Part shown: positions 47,149 through 56,337 of the stretch, in pieces
How the letters are laid out: every line of letters starts with the position of its first letter
How positions within the stretch are numbered: the first letter of the stretch is position 1
Origin: Ancylobacter crimeensis
GTDB taxonomy: Bacteria; Pseudomonadota; Alphaproteobacteria; Rhizobiales; Xanthobacteraceae
Direction: 5' to 3'
Assembly: GCF_023016805.1 (NCBI RefSeq)
Contig: NZ_JALKCH010000010.1
Span: forward strand, 124,001 to 188,000
Length of the DNA: 64,000 nt
Position numbers and translations under genes: made by a program
Notes under the pieces: generated by a model
The model's database searches: none
Seen by the model: the letters and a program-made list of their open reading frames with translations, nothing else
Told to the model about the DNA's origin: nothing

Positions 47149-47197
47149 CAGTCGAACAGCCGCTGCGCGATGTCTTCAGTCGAACAGCCGCTGCGCG
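47149..47197. repeat. 21-bp direct repeat at the 3' end of the second regulator gene
   Basis: CAGTCGAACAGCCGCTGCGCG occurs at 47149-47169 and again at 47177-47197. The right copy encodes the last codons and stop of the regulator (reading QRLFD); the left copy lies just past the stop. It looks like a local tail duplication. Confidence 0.75.
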
Positions 47198-48264
47198 GCT
47201 TGGGTCTGCGCGGCGGCGGGGTTGGCGGCGCGGGCGTCCGATGGGGTGAAGCCGTGCAGCGCCTTGAACTGGCGCGAGAAATGGGCGCAGTCCGAGAAGC
47301 CGGATTCCAGTGCGATGTCCGTCACCGAGCGGGCGGTGGTGTCCAGCAGGAAGCGGGCATAGCGCAGCCTGATGCGGCGATAGAACTCCGCCGGGCGCTG
47401 GCCCATCACCGACTGGAACAGGCGCTCCAGCTGCCGGGTGGAGAGCTGGAGGCGCCGCGCTATGTCGGCGATCGGCAGCGGGTCGGCGATGTGCTGCTCC
47501 ATCAGGATCAGCGCGCGGCGCACCCGGTCGTCGGCGACGAGATCGACGATGGGCGGATGCGGCTGGGCCTCGTTGCCGGGGCGGGCGCGGTCCAGCATCA
47601 GCACATGCCGGCCCTTCTGCGCCACCGCGCGGCCGATATGGCGCTCCACCAGCGCCGAGGCGAGGTCCGCCGCCCCGCCGCCGCCGGCGCAGGTGATGCG
47701 GTCGCCGTCGATCACGTAGAGCCGGTCGGCGACCGGGGTGTGGTGGGGGAATTCCTCGAGGAAGTCCTGGTAGTGATACCAGGACACGCAGCAACGCCGT
47801 CCCGTCATCAGCCCGGCGCGGGCCAGCACGAAGCTGCCGGTGCAGATGCCGACCAGCGAAACGCCCGCCCTGGCGGCGCGCTTGAGATAGGCGGTGGTCG
47901 CCTCGTCGAGCTGCGGGCCGGCATGGAGCAGGCCGCCGATCACCACGATGTAGTTGAACGGCGCCGGGTCGAGCAGCGGCGCGGTCGGGGCGACGGTGAC
48001 CCCGCAGCTCGCGCGCACCGGCTCGGCATTCGAGGCCATCACCTGCCAGCGGGCGAGGATGGGGCGCGAGCGGTCGCCCTCGTCGGCGGCGAGGCGCAGA
48101 TGATCGACGAAGAGCGAGAAGGCGGAGAGCGTGAAATTGTCGGTCAGCAGGAAACCGACATTCAGCGCCGGCGCACCCGCACTGGTGCCTCCCGTGCCGT
48201 TGCCGGAGGGCTGACGCTGGCCCGGCGGGGCGTTCGCGAAGGTGGGTGGGCGCTGCTGGTTCAT
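47176..48264 (-). CDS. Second GlxA-type AraC regulator (GbdR/CdhR/SouR family)
   Basis: A 362-residue regulator with the same layout as the one at 41588-42607. A polar N-terminal tail is followed by a DJ-1/PfpI-like sensor (about 33-220) with GICTGSFVLARAG, and then two AraC helix-turn-helices (IADIARRLQLSTRQLERLFQ, SVTDIALESGFSDCAHFSRQ). It lies just downstream of sdaA, at the end of the sarcosine cluster, so sarcosine or another pathway amine is a reasonable ligand guess (compare SouR). The ATG giving MNQQRPPTFA is used; 42 more codons are open upstream without similarity. Confidence 0.78.
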   Translation of the reverse strand: MNQQRPPTFANAPPGQRQPSGNGTGGTSAGAPALNVGFLLTDNFTLSAFSLFVDHLRLAADEGDRSRPILARWQVMASNAEPVRASCGVTVAPTAPLLDPAPFNYIVVIGGLLHAGPQLDEATTAYLKRAARAGVSLVGICTGSFVLARAGLMTGRRCCVSWYHYQDFLEEFPHHTPVADRLYVIDGDRITCAGGGGAADLASALVERHIGRAVAQKGRHVLMLDRARPGNEAQPHPPIVDLVADDRVRRALILMEQHIADPLPIADIARRLQLSTRQLERLFQSVMGQRPAEFYRRIRLRYARFLLDTTARSVTDIALESGFSDCAHFSRQFKALHGFTPSDARAANPAAAQTQAAQRLFD

Positions 48265-48400
48265 GTCCTGCTCCGGCCTGTAGCATAGCAAATCTGCCGG
48301 CCGTGGCAGCAGGGCGGCGAAAGAAGCGTCGGGGAGCTGGGGAGAACGCGCTTTCGGAGGGAGGGAGCCGCGGCCCGGACGCTTCAGCATGGGTGCATGC

Positions 48401-49765
48401 TCAGCATTCGGGAAGGTTCACGGCGAGGCCGCCGAGCGAGGTTTCCTTGTATTTCGAGGCCATGTCGCGCCCGGTCTCGCGCATGGTGACGATCACCTTG
48501 TCGAGCGAGACGATGTGGGTGCCGTCGCCATGCAAGGCGAGCGAGGCGGCGTTCACCGCGCTGATGGCGCCGAAGGCGTTGCGCTCGATGCAGGGCACCT
48601 GCACCAGCCCGCCGATGGGATCGCAGGTCATGCCGAGATGATGCTCCATGCCAATCTCGGCGGCGTTCTCGATCTGCGCGTTGCTGGCTCCGAGCGCCGC
48701 GGCGAGCCCGCCGGCGGCCATGGAGCAGGCCACACCGACTTCGCCCTGGCAGCCGACCTCGGCGCCCGAGATGGAGGCGTTCATCTTGAACAGCGCGCCG
48801 ATGGCGGTGGCGGTGAGCAGGAAGAGATGCATGCCCGCCCGCGCGGCGCCGGGGCAGTGGTCGCGGTAATAGCGCAGGGTCGCCGGCACCACACCGGCCG
48901 CGCCGTTGGTGGGGGCGGTGACGACGCGCCCGCCCGCGGCATTCTCCTCGTTCACCGCAATGGCGTAGAGGCTCACCCAGTCCATCACCTCATGCGGGGT
49001 GGGGGCGTTGCGCGAGGTGAGGCGGTCGCGGATCGCCTTGGCGCGGCGGCGCACCGCGAGCCCGCCGGGCAGTTCGCCGACCGTGGAGATGCCGCGGTCG
49101 ACGCAGCCCATCATCACCTCGACGATCCGGTCGAGATGGGCCGTCACTTCCGCGCAGGAGCGGCGGGCGTGCTCGTTGGCGACGACCAGGTCGGCGATGG
49201 AAAGGCCGGCGCCGTCGGCCATGGCGAGCAGGTCGCGGGCATTGCGGAAGGGAAAGGGCAGCACGGCGTCGTCGGCCCGTACCGGCTGGCCGACATCGGC
49301 CTCCGGCACCACGAAGCCGCCGCCGATCGAGCACCAGCGCTCCTCCACCAGCAGGGTTCCGGCAGCGTCGAAGGCGCGGAAGGCCAGCGTGTTGGGGTGC
49401 TTGGGCGTGTCGGCGATGCCGTCGAACAGGATGTCGAGCTTCGGGTCGAAGCGGATCGGTTGCCGGTCGCCGAGGCGCAGGCTGCGCTCGGTCGCGACCG
49501 TGGCGACGATGGAATCGGCGCGGTCGGGATCGACGGTCTGCGGGCGCTCGCCGGCAAGGCCGAGGATGACGGCCTTGTCGGTGCCGTGGCCCTTTCCGGT
49601 CCAGGCCAGCGAGCCGAACAGCGCGACCTCGACCCGGACGGTGCGCCCGATCAGGCCGGCTTCCGCCAACCGGTCGGCAAAGGCGGCGGCCGCCGCCATC
49701 GGCCCCACGGTGTGGGACGAGGACGGGCCGATGCCGACCTTGAAGAGCTCGAACACGCTGATCAT
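48401..49765 (-). CDS. sdaA: L-serine ammonia-lyase (iron-sulfur serine dehydratase)
   Basis: A 454-residue single-chain enzyme converting L-serine to pyruvate and ammonia. The N-terminal domain begins [20 protein letters not shown] with the conserved GPSSSHT. The catalytic domain carries the cluster cysteines in [15 protein letters not shown] and [16 protein letters not shown], and the protein ends in NLPEC. It follows soxG by 143 bp in the same direction, which ties sarcosine-derived glycine/serine to central metabolism. The paralogue name sdaB would serve equally. Confidence 0.93.
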   Translation of the reverse strand: MISVFELFKVGIGPSSSHTVGPMAAAAAFADRLAEAGLIGRTVRVEVALFGSLAWTGKGHGTDKAVILGLAGERPQTVDPDRADSIVATVATERSLRLGDRQPIRFDPKLDILFDGIADTPKHPNTLAFRAFDAAGTLLVEERWCSIGGGFVVPEADVGQPVRADDAVLPFPFRNARDLLAMADGAGLSIADLVVANEHARRSCAEVTAHLDRIVEVMMGCVDRGISTVGELPGGLAVRRRAKAIRDRLTSRNAPTPHEVMDWVSLYAIAVNEENAAGGRVVTAPTNGAAGVVPATLRYYRDHCPGAARAGMHLFLLTATAIGALFKMNASISGAEVGCQGEVGVACSMAAGGLAAALGASNAQIENAAEIGMEHHLGMTCDPIGGLVQVPCIERNAFGAISAVNAASLALHGDGTHIVSLDKVIVTMRETGRDMASKYKETSLGGLAVNLPEC

Positions 49766-49908
49766 GCGTCAACTGCTCCGTCTTCCCGCACGGCGGGCGC
49801 GCCGAGCCGGGACCGGTTTCCGATCGAGGGTGCGACGCGACCCCGGGCCGGCCGTGGGGGCGGGTCCGGGATGACGGGCGACGAGGCGGCGACGAGGCGG
49901 CCGGGCGC

Positions 49909-50508
49909 TCAGGCGCCGCGGCGGGCCTCTTCCAGCAATTGCCAGACATAGGGCGCGAAGGAGCGCCAGACATCCACGACGAAGCTGTCCGGCGCGGTGC
50001 GACGCAGCACGATCTCGCTCTTGGCGAAGACCGTGCGGGTGCACATGCCGACCGGGAACGCGTCAAGCGACAGATCGAGCGGGTTGCCCTGGTTCAGCAC
50101 GAAGCCGGCCTTCGGCCCTGACAGATCGAAGGCGACCGAGCGCGAGGAGACGTCCACCAGCGCGTGGGGCAGGCCCGCGGTCGCGGTCTCGATCGCCGCG
50201 AAGAGCGGGGCGGGACCCTCGCCGGGGGCGAGCAGGATCCACTCGTCCGGCCCGAGCCACAGCACCGAGCGGGTGCCGTTGGTGTTGAAGCGGCAGGCCT
50301 CGCGCGGCAAGGCGACGCCGAAGGCCTCGCCCGCCGGGCCGATGGCGGCTTCCCGCCCGCGGAAGACGAGGCGGGCGGTAGCCGGCAGCAGCTTCAGGCT
50401 CGCGCTGGCGGAAGGCTTCGAGCCCTCCGCCAGCGCGGCGAGCGACACGCCGGGATAGGGATGGCCGTGGCCCAGATCCGGGCCGGAAACACGCGCGGCT
50501 TCAGACAT
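49909..50508 (-). CDS. soxG: Sarcosine oxidase gamma subunit SoxG
   Basis: A 199-residue gamma subunit of heterotetrameric sarcosine oxidase. The typical GcvT-like segments RSVLWLGPDEWILLAPGEG and ALVDVSSRSVAFDLSGPKAG are present. A further C-terminal stretch is FVVDVWRSFAPYVWQLLEEA. It overlaps the soxA end by 8 bases, indicating translational coupling. It completes the complex with SoxA, SoxB and SoxD. Confidence 0.92.
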   Translation of the reverse strand: MSEAARVSGPDLGHGHPYPGVSLAALAEGSKPSASASLKLLPATARLVFRGREAAIGPAGEAFGVALPREACRFNTNGTRSVLWLGPDEWILLAPGEGPAPLFAAIETATAGLPHALVDVSSRSVAFDLSGPKAGFVLNQGNPLDLSLDAFPVGMCTRTVFAKSEIVLRRTAPDSFVVDVWRSFAPYVWQLLEEARRGA

Positions 50509-53503
50509 CGAAGCGCTCTCCCTTGGGATCGTAGAACACCGGCTCGGTCACCTCGACCTCGATCACCCGGTCGGGCATCGGGACGAAGAGCTTTTGCCCG
50601 ATCCGCCCGCGCCCGCCCTTGATGACGGCGAGGGCGATGGAGCGGCCGAGCACGGAGGAATGATAGGAGGAGGTGACATGGCCGAGCATCGGCACCGGGA
50701 CCGGGGCCTTGGGATCGGCCACGACCTGTGCGCCTTCCTCGAGCACGGTCTGCGGCTCCACCGTGAACAGGCCGACGAGCTGCTTGCGGTCCGGCGCCGA
50801 CATCGAGGCGCGGGCGAGCGCGCGCTTGCCGACGAAATCCTTCTTGGCCTTGCCGACCGCCCAGCCGAGATTGACGTCGTCCGGCGTGGCGGTGCCGTCC
50901 GTCTCCTGACCGACGATGATGTAGCCCTTCTCGGCGCGCAGGACGTGCATCGTCTCGGTGCCGTAGGGCGTGATGCCGAACTTCTGGCCGGAGGCATAGA
51001 TCGCCTCCCACACCTTGCGGCCATGCTCGGATGGCACGTTGACCTCGAAGCCGAGTTCGCCGGTGAAGGACACGCTGAACACGCGCGTCGGGATGCCGAG
51101 GATGGTGCCCTCCCGCACGCTCATATGCGGCATGGCTTCCTTGGAGAGGTCGATGCCCTCCAGCAGCGGGCGCAGCACCTGCCGGGCCAGCGGGCCCTGC
51201 ACGGCGATGACCGACCACTGCTCGGTGGTGGAGGTCAGCCACACGTCGAGGTCCGGCCATTCGGTCTGGAGGTAGTCCTCCATATGGGCCAGAACGCGCG
51301 GCGCGCCGCCGGTGGTGGTGGTGACGTGGAAGCGGTCCGGCGCCATGCGGCCGACCACGCCGTCATCCATCACGAAGCCGTCCTCGCGCAGCATCACGCC
51401 GTAGCGCAGCCGGCCGGGTTCCAGCTTCGCCCAGGCGTTGGTGTACATGCGGTTCATGAATTCGGCGGCGTCGGGGCCGACGATCTCGATCTTGCCCAGC
51501 GTCGACGCGTCGAAGATGCCGACCGCGCTGCGCACCGCCCGGCATTCGCGGGCCACCGCCTCGTGCATGCCCTCGTTTCCGCGCGGGAAATAGAGTGCGC
51601 GCTTCCAGTTGCCGACATCCTCGAAGATCGCGCCCTGCTCGGCGGCCCAGCCATGGATGGCGGTCTGCCGGGCGGGATCGAACAGCTCGCCCCGCGCCGC
51701 GCCGGCGAAGATGCCGAAGGTGGTCGGCGTGAAGGGCGGGCGGAAGGTGGTGAGGCCGATCTGCGGCACCGGCGTCTTGAGCGCGTCCGACACGATGCCG
51801 AGCGCGTTCATGTTCGACGTCTTGCCCTGATCGGTCGCCATGCCGGTGGTGGTGTAGCGCTTGATGTGCTCGATCGAGCGGAAGCCCTCGCGGGTGGCGA
51901 GCTTGATGTCCTTGGCGGTAACGTCGTTCTGCCAGTCCACGAAAGCCTTGGCGAAGGCCGGGTTGCGGTTGTGCGGGGTGGCGCCGATATGGCCGTCGGT
52001 GCCGAGCCGGGGTGCCTGCGCCGCGAAGGCGCGCGCGGGCGCCTTTGCACCCTTGGCTGCTTTTGCTGCGTCCGCACCCTTCGCATAGCCGTCCTCCAGC
52101 GCCGCGCCGAGCTCGAACAGCCCGCGCGAGGCGCCAGCCGAGCGCTCGCGCTCGACCGAAGTGCCGGGCACGTAGCAGTTCAGCACCGGATCGAAGGCCA
52201 GCTTGCCGCGCGACTGCGAGAACAGGTGGACGGAGGGGGTGAAGCCGCCCGACATCAGCAGCACGTCGCAGGCGATCTGCTGGGTGGCGCCGAAATCATA
52301 TTCGCCCATCTTGGTCAGCGCCGCGCCGCTGACGCGGAGCCGGCCGGAGGTGCCGGTGACGGCGGTTGAGGGCCGGACCTCGATGCCGGCCGCGAGAGCC
52401 TTGGCCGGCAATTCACCGGCTGGGTTCCTGCGCAAATCGGCGATGGCGGCGATCTCGACGCCCGCGGCGGCGAGGTCGAGGGCCGAACGATAGCCGGCGT
52501 CGCAAGCGGTGAAGATCACCGCGCGTTTGCCGGGCTTCGCGCCGTAGCGATTGGCGTAGGTGCGGCCGGAATCCGCCAGCATCACGCCGGGACGGTCATT
52601 GTCCGGGAAGACGAGGGGCCGTTCCAGCGCGCCGGTGGCGAGGACGACCTCCTTCGCCCGCACCTGCCACAGGCGTTCGCGCGGAAGCTCCGGGTCCGGC
52701 ACCGCGACATGCTCGGTCACCCGCTCGGCGAGCGCGATCATGTTGTGCGGGAAATAGCCGAAGGCGGTGGTGCGCGTCATCAGCGTGACGTTGTCCGCCG
52801 CGGAAAGCTCCGCCAGCGCATCGGCGAGCCACTGCTGAGCCGGCTTACCGTCGATGCTCGCGTCGCGGGAGGCCAGCAGCGAGCCGCCCATTTCGGGCTG
52901 TTCGTCGACCAGCATCACCTTCACGCCGGAAGCGGCTGCGGCGAGCGCGGCGGCAAGGCCGGCAGGGCCGGAGCCCACCACCAGCACGTCGCAATGGGCG
53001 TAGTGCTGGGAGTAGCGGTCGGCGTCCGGCGCTTCCGGGGCGCGGCCGAGGCCGGCCATGGCGCGGATCTTGGGCTCGTAGAACTTGGTCCACGCCTTCG
53101 CCGGCCACATGAAGGTCTTGTAGTAGAAACCGGAGGGCAGCAGCGGGCTGGCGAGGTCGTTGACCGCGCCGGCGTCGAATTTGAGGGAGGGCCAGCGGTT
53201 CTGGCTCTCGGCCTTCAGCCCTTCATAGAGCTCGACCTGGGTGGCGCGCAGGTTCGGCGCGTAATGCGCCTCGTCGCGGCCGACGCCGACCAGCGCGTTC
53301 GGCTCGTCGGTGCCGGCGGAGAGGATGCCGCGCGGGCGGTGATATTTGAACGAGCGGCCGGTGAGGTGGATGCCGTTGGCGATCAGCGCCGAGGCCAGCG
53401 TATCGCCGGAAAAGCCGGAGAGATGCTGGCCGTCGAAGGTGAAGGCAACGGGCTTCGAACGGTCGATGCGCCCGCCCGAGGCGGTGCGGAAGGCGCCGGT
53501 CAT
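50501..53503 (-). CDS. soxA: Sarcosine oxidase alpha subunit SoxA
   Basis: A 1000-residue subunit. An N-terminal ferredoxin-like domain is followed by an FAD/NAD domain (VLVVGSGPAGLAAALAAA, about 154-171). A C-terminal aminomethyltransferase-like domain (from about 600: NWKRALYFPRGNEGMHEAV, IFDASTLGKIEIVGPDAAEF) transfers the methyl carbon to tetrahydrofolate. An Ala/Lys-rich insertion (YAKGADAAKAAKGAKAPARA) lies at about 473-492, inside the oxidoreductase part, and looks dispensable. The complex oxidises sarcosine to glycine with 5,10-methylene-THF and H2O2. Confidence 0.95.
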   Translation of the reverse strand: MTGAFRTASGGRIDRSKPVAFTFDGQHLSGFSGDTLASALIANGIHLTGRSFKYHRPRGILSAGTDEPNALVGVGRDEAHYAPNLRATQVELYEGLKAESQNRWPSLKFDAGAVNDLASPLLPSGFYYKTFMWPAKAWTKFYEPKIRAMAGLGRAPEAPDADRYSQHYAHCDVLVVGSGPAGLAAALAAAASGVKVMLVDEQPEMGGSLLASRDASIDGKPAQQWLADALAELSAADNVTLMTRTTAFGYFPHNMIALAERVTEHVAVPDPELPRERLWQVRAKEVVLATGALERPLVFPDNDRPGVMLADSGRTYANRYGAKPGKRAVIFTACDAGYRSALDLAAAGVEIAAIADLRRNPAGELPAKALAAGIEVRPSTAVTGTSGRLRVSGAALTKMGEYDFGATQQIACDVLLMSGGFTPSVHLFSQSRGKLAFDPVLNCYVPGTSVERERSAGASRGLFELGAALEDGYAKGADAAKAAKGAKAPARAFAAQAPRLGTDGHIGATPHNRNPAFAKAFVDWQNDVTAKDIKLATREGFRSIEHIKRYTTTGMATDQGKTSNMNALGIVSDALKTPVPQIGLTTFRPPFTPTTFGIFAGAARGELFDPARQTAIHGWAAEQGAIFEDVGNWKRALYFPRGNEGMHEAVARECRAVRSAVGIFDASTLGKIEIVGPDAAEFMNRMYTNAWAKLEPGRLRYGVMLREDGFVMDDGVVGRMAPDRFHVTTTTGGAPRVLAHMEDYLQTEWPDLDVWLTSTTEQWSVIAVQGPLARQVLRPLLEGIDLSKEAMPHMSVREGTILGIPTRVFSVSFTGELGFEVNVPSEHGRKVWEAIYASGQKFGITPYGTETMHVLRAEKGYIIVGQETDGTATPDDVNLGWAVGKAKKDFVGKRALARASMSAPDRKQLVGLFTVEPQTVLEEGAQVVADPKAPVPVPMLGHVTSSYHSSVLGRSIALAVIKGGRGRIGQKLFVPMPDRVIEVEVTEPVFYDPKGERFDV

Positions 53504-53790
53504 CGCGCGCTCTCCTCAATGTCCGGCCGGGCTTCGCCGGTCTTGTAGGTGGTTACGAAGAAGTCGCTCACCGTGTCGCGCACGGCGTTGAAATAGCGGC
53601 CGCAGCCATGGATGTGACGCCAGCGCTCGGCGTGCTTTCCCTTGGGATTGGTGCGGTTGTAGAGGAAATCGGTCCATTCCGCGTCGGAGAGCGCGGAGGG
53701 GTCTGCGGGGCGGGCGATGTGCGCCTCGCCGCCGTAGCGGAATTCGATTTCCGGCCGTTCGCCGCAATAGGGACAATTGATGATGAGCAT
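53500..53790 (-). CDS. soxD: Sarcosine oxidase delta subunit SoxD
   Basis: A 96-residue zinc-binding subunit starting MLIINCPYCGERPEIEFRYG; the CPYCG knuckle and the later HGCGRYFN supply the zinc ligands. The open frame extends to 53976, but the region beyond belongs to soxB. It overlaps the soxA start by ATGA and lies 17 bases behind soxB, so the order is soxB-soxD-soxA-soxG. Confidence 0.95.
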   Translation of the reverse strand: MLIINCPYCGERPEIEFRYGGEAHIARPADPSALSDAEWTDFLYNRTNPKGKHAERWRHIHGCGRYFNAVRDTVSDFFVTTYKTGEARPDIEESAR

Positions 53791-53807
53791 GTCTCTCGCG
53801 CCCCTTT

Positions 53808-55088
53808 TCAGTGCGCCACGGCGGCGGCGGCCGCCTCGTCGATCAGGAAGCCGTCGCGGAAGCGCTCCAGCGAGAAGGGCGCGTTGATCGGATGCGGCGC
53901 GTCCTTCGCGATGGTGTGGGCGAAGACGTTCGCCGAGCCCGGCGTCGCCTTGAAGCCGCCGGTGCCCCAGCCGCAATTCACGTAAAGGCCCGGAACCGGG
54001 GTCTTGGCGATGATGGGCGAGCGATCCGGCGTCACGTCGACGATGCCGCCCCAGTTGCGCAGCATGCGCAGCCGGCGGAACTGGGGAACCAGCTCGCAGA
54101 TGGCGTCCAGGGTGTGGGTGGTGATGTGCAGGCCGCCGCGCTGGGAGTAGGAGGTATAAGCGTCGGTGCCGGCGCCGATCACCATCTCGCCCTTGTCGGA
54201 CTGCGAGATATAGGCGTGGATGGTGTTGCTCATCACCACGCTGTCGAAGGCCGGCTTCACCGGCTCGGAGACGAGGGCCTGCAGCGGGTAGCTCTCCAGC
54301 GGCATGCGCACCCCGGCCATGGACATGACCACCGAGGTGTGGCCCGCCGCCGAGACGCCGATCTTCTTCGCCCTAATGAAGCCGCGGCTGGTCTCGACCC
54401 CTTCCACCGCGCCATTGGCGCCACGGCGGATGCCGGTGACCTCGCAGTTCTGGATGATGTCGACGCCGCGGTCCGAGGCGCCGCGGGCGAAGCCCCAGGC
54501 CACCGCGTCGTGCCGCGCCGTGCCGCCGCGCCGTTGCAGCGCGCCGCCAAGGATCGGGTAGCGCATCGACTTGATGTTGAGCGGCGGACAGAAGGCCTTC
54601 ACGCCGTCGGCGTCCAGCCACTCATTGTCCACGCCGTTGAGGCGGTTGGAGTGGACATGGCGCTTGAAGCTGGCGACGTCGTGATGGTTGTGCGCCAGCA
54701 TCAGAACGCCGCGCGCCGAATACATGACGTTGTAGTTGAGATCCTGCGACAGGCCTTCCCACAGCTTCACCGAATGCTCGTAGAGCGCGGCGCTTTCGTC
54801 GAACAGGTAGTTCGAGCGGATGATGGTGGTGTTGCGCCCGGTATTGCCGCCGCCCAGCCAGCCGCGCTCGATCACCGCGACATTGGTGATGCCGTGCTCC
54901 TTGGCGAGGTAATAGGCCGCGCCGAGGCCGTGGCCGCCGGCCCCGACGATGACGACGTCATATTCGTCCTTGGGCGCGGGATTGCGCCACTGGTGCCCCC
55001 AGTTCTGGTGGCCGCCAAGGGCGTTTCGCAGCAGTGCGAAGCCTGAGAATTTCTGCAACGGAGCCTCCGCCGCCGCGTCGGGTCGCAT
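53808..55088 (-). CDS. soxB: Sarcosine oxidase beta subunit SoxB
   Basis: A 426-residue D-amino-acid-oxidase-like flavoprotein. The FAD motif VVIVGAGGHGLGAAYYLAKE is at about 45-64, and the ARHDAVAWG segment (191-199) is where characterised homologues attach FMN covalently to His. The C-terminal GWGTGGFKATPGSA binds FAD. It holds the sarcosine oxidation site. The N-terminus matches the family from LQKFSGFALLRNAL onward, so the first ten residues are a short extension or the start is slightly downstream. First gene of the sox operon. Confidence 0.95.
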   Translation of the reverse strand: MRPDAAAEAPLQKFSGFALLRNALGGHQNWGHQWRNPAPKDEYDVVIVGAGGHGLGAAYYLAKEHGITNVAVIERGWLGGGNTGRNTTIIRSNYLFDESAALYEHSVKLWEGLSQDLNYNVMYSARGVLMLAHNHHDVASFKRHVHSNRLNGVDNEWLDADGVKAFCPPLNIKSMRYPILGGALQRRGGTARHDAVAWGFARGASDRGVDIIQNCEVTGIRRGANGAVEGVETSRGFIRAKKIGVSAAGHTSVVMSMAGVRMPLESYPLQALVSEPVKPAFDSVVMSNTIHAYISQSDKGEMVIGAGTDAYTSYSQRGGLHITTHTLDAICELVPQFRRLRMLRNWGGIVDVTPDRSPIIAKTPVPGLYVNCGWGTGGFKATPGSANVFAHTIAKDAPHPINAPFSLERFRDGFLIDEAAAAAVAH

Positions 55089-55463
55089 CCGGCAGGCCGT
55101 CCCCGGGAGAGGGGCGGGCGCCGGGGCCGCGCGGTGCTTTCAACGGTCGGCATGCTGGCGCGAAGGGGCCCGGACGGCTCGCATCCGCGCGGCGGCGGCG
55201 TTGTACGGACGCGACATTGCCTCCGGCGGCGGCGCTGCCGTGGCGGCGCGCGAGCGGGTGCAGGGCCTGCCGCCGCGCGATGTCTGGCGAAAGCATGGCC
55301 GGCGGAGGCGAGGAGGTTGGCCGCTTGAACCTGTGCGACACCCCAGCTGCATGCCGAACGGCGCGCGCCGGCTTCGCATTGGCGTGAGTTTCCCTTGCGG
55401 AACATGGCGGGGCGCCACACCTGCCGACGACACAACCGGACCCTCGGAAGGAGCCCACCTCAT
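55089..55463. other. Divergent region between soxB and the DUF533 gene
   Basis: No gene is recognised; the open frames are Arg/Pro/Gly-rich. A TGTCGC element lies on the minus strand at 55340-55335, and GGAAGGAG at 55446-55453 is a strong ribosome-binding site for the plus-strand gene. Promoters for both genes are expected here. Confidence 0.5.
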
Positions 55464-56273
55464 ATGTTCGACACCCGCAACATCGACGCCCGCAAGCTGC
55501 TGGACCAGTTCCTCACGGCCGCCCGCACTGGAACGGGCGCCACCCCGACCACCGCCAATTCGGGCAGCGGCGGGCTCGGCGACCTGCTGAAGGGCGGGCT
55601 CGGCGGGCTGTTGGGCAGCACGGGAGGTGCCGGCGGAGGTGCCGGCGGAAGCATCGGGGGCGGCGTTGGCGGCGGGCTCGCCACCGGCGCGCTGATCTCG
55701 CTGGTGCTGGGTTCGAAGAAGGGCCGTGCCTTGGCGGGCAAGGCAGCGACGCTCGGCGGCCTCGCCCTGGTCGGCACGCTGGCCTACCGGGCATGGCAGA
55801 ACCACCAGGCCGGGCAGCCGCCGGCAGAGGCGCAGGCTCGAGCGGCGAGTGAAGCAGCACCTGCCCTTCCGCCACGCGATTCCGTGTTCCATCCGGAGGC
55901 CGCGGCCGCCGGCGAGATGCCGCTGACCCTGTTGCGCACCATGATCGCGGCGGCATTGGCCGACGGCCATGTCGACGAGGCGGAGCGGACGGCGATCGGC
56001 GCACGACTGGCGGAAAGCAGGCTCGCCGGCGCGGACAACGCCGCGGCCTTCCTCGCGCATGAACTCGCCAGTCCGGCAAGCGTGGAGGATATCGCCCGCA
56101 GCGTGGCGCGACCGGAGGAGGCGGTCGAGGTCTATCTGTGCGCGTTGCTGGCGATCGATCCCGATTCGAGCGCCGAGCGCGCCTTCCTTGCCCGGCTCGC
56201 TCTCGCGCTGCGGCTCGACCCTGCGCTGGTGCCGCATCTGGAGGCGGCCGCACGATCGGCTCACGCCGACTGA
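55464..56273 (+). CDS. DUF533 (YebE/TerB-like) protein
   Basis: A 269-residue protein starting MFDTRNIDARKLLDQFLTAA. A Gly-rich segment (about 35-80) and a hydrophobic stretch (ATLGGLALVGTLAYRAWQNH) precede a C-terminal helical TerB-like domain (LTLLRTMIAAALADGHVDEA, ERTAIGARLAESRLAGADNA). The DHVDxxE-type acidic pattern (DGHVDEAER) is the family hallmark. DUF533 proteins are often envelope-stress induced; the function is unknown. The upstream frame is open, but the SD supports the chosen ATG. Confidence 0.85.
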   Translation: MFDTRNIDARKLLDQFLTAARTGTGATPTTANSGSGGLGDLLKGGLGGLLGSTGGAGGGAGGSIGGGVGGGLATGALISLVLGSKKGRALAGKAATLGGLALVGTLAYRAWQNHQAGQPPAEAQARAASEAAPALPPRDSVFHPEAAAAGEMPLTLLRTMIAAALADGHVDEAERTAIGARLAESRLAGADNAAAFLAHELASPASVEDIARSVARPEEAVEVYLCALLAIDPDSSAERAFLARLALALRLDPALVPHLEAAARSAHAD

Positions 56274-56279
56274 CGGAAA

Positions 56280-56309
56280 CGCCCCGCTCTCCGGGTGGAA
56301 AGCGGGGCG
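56280..56309 (+). terminator. Hairpin after the DUF533 gene
   Basis: CGCCCCGCT (56280-56288) and AGCGGGGCG (56301-56309) form a perfect 9-bp stem; the next bases, CCTCGATGCTTTTA, contain only a short T-run. It probably ends both converging transcripts. Confidence 0.6.
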
Positions 56310-56337
56310 CCTCGATGCTTTTACTCAGGCGAAAGCC

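Noticed and set aside
53811-55046. 411-codon plus-strand open frame opposite soxB
   Set aside because: soxB is certain on the minus strand; this frame has no ribosome-binding site or known domain.
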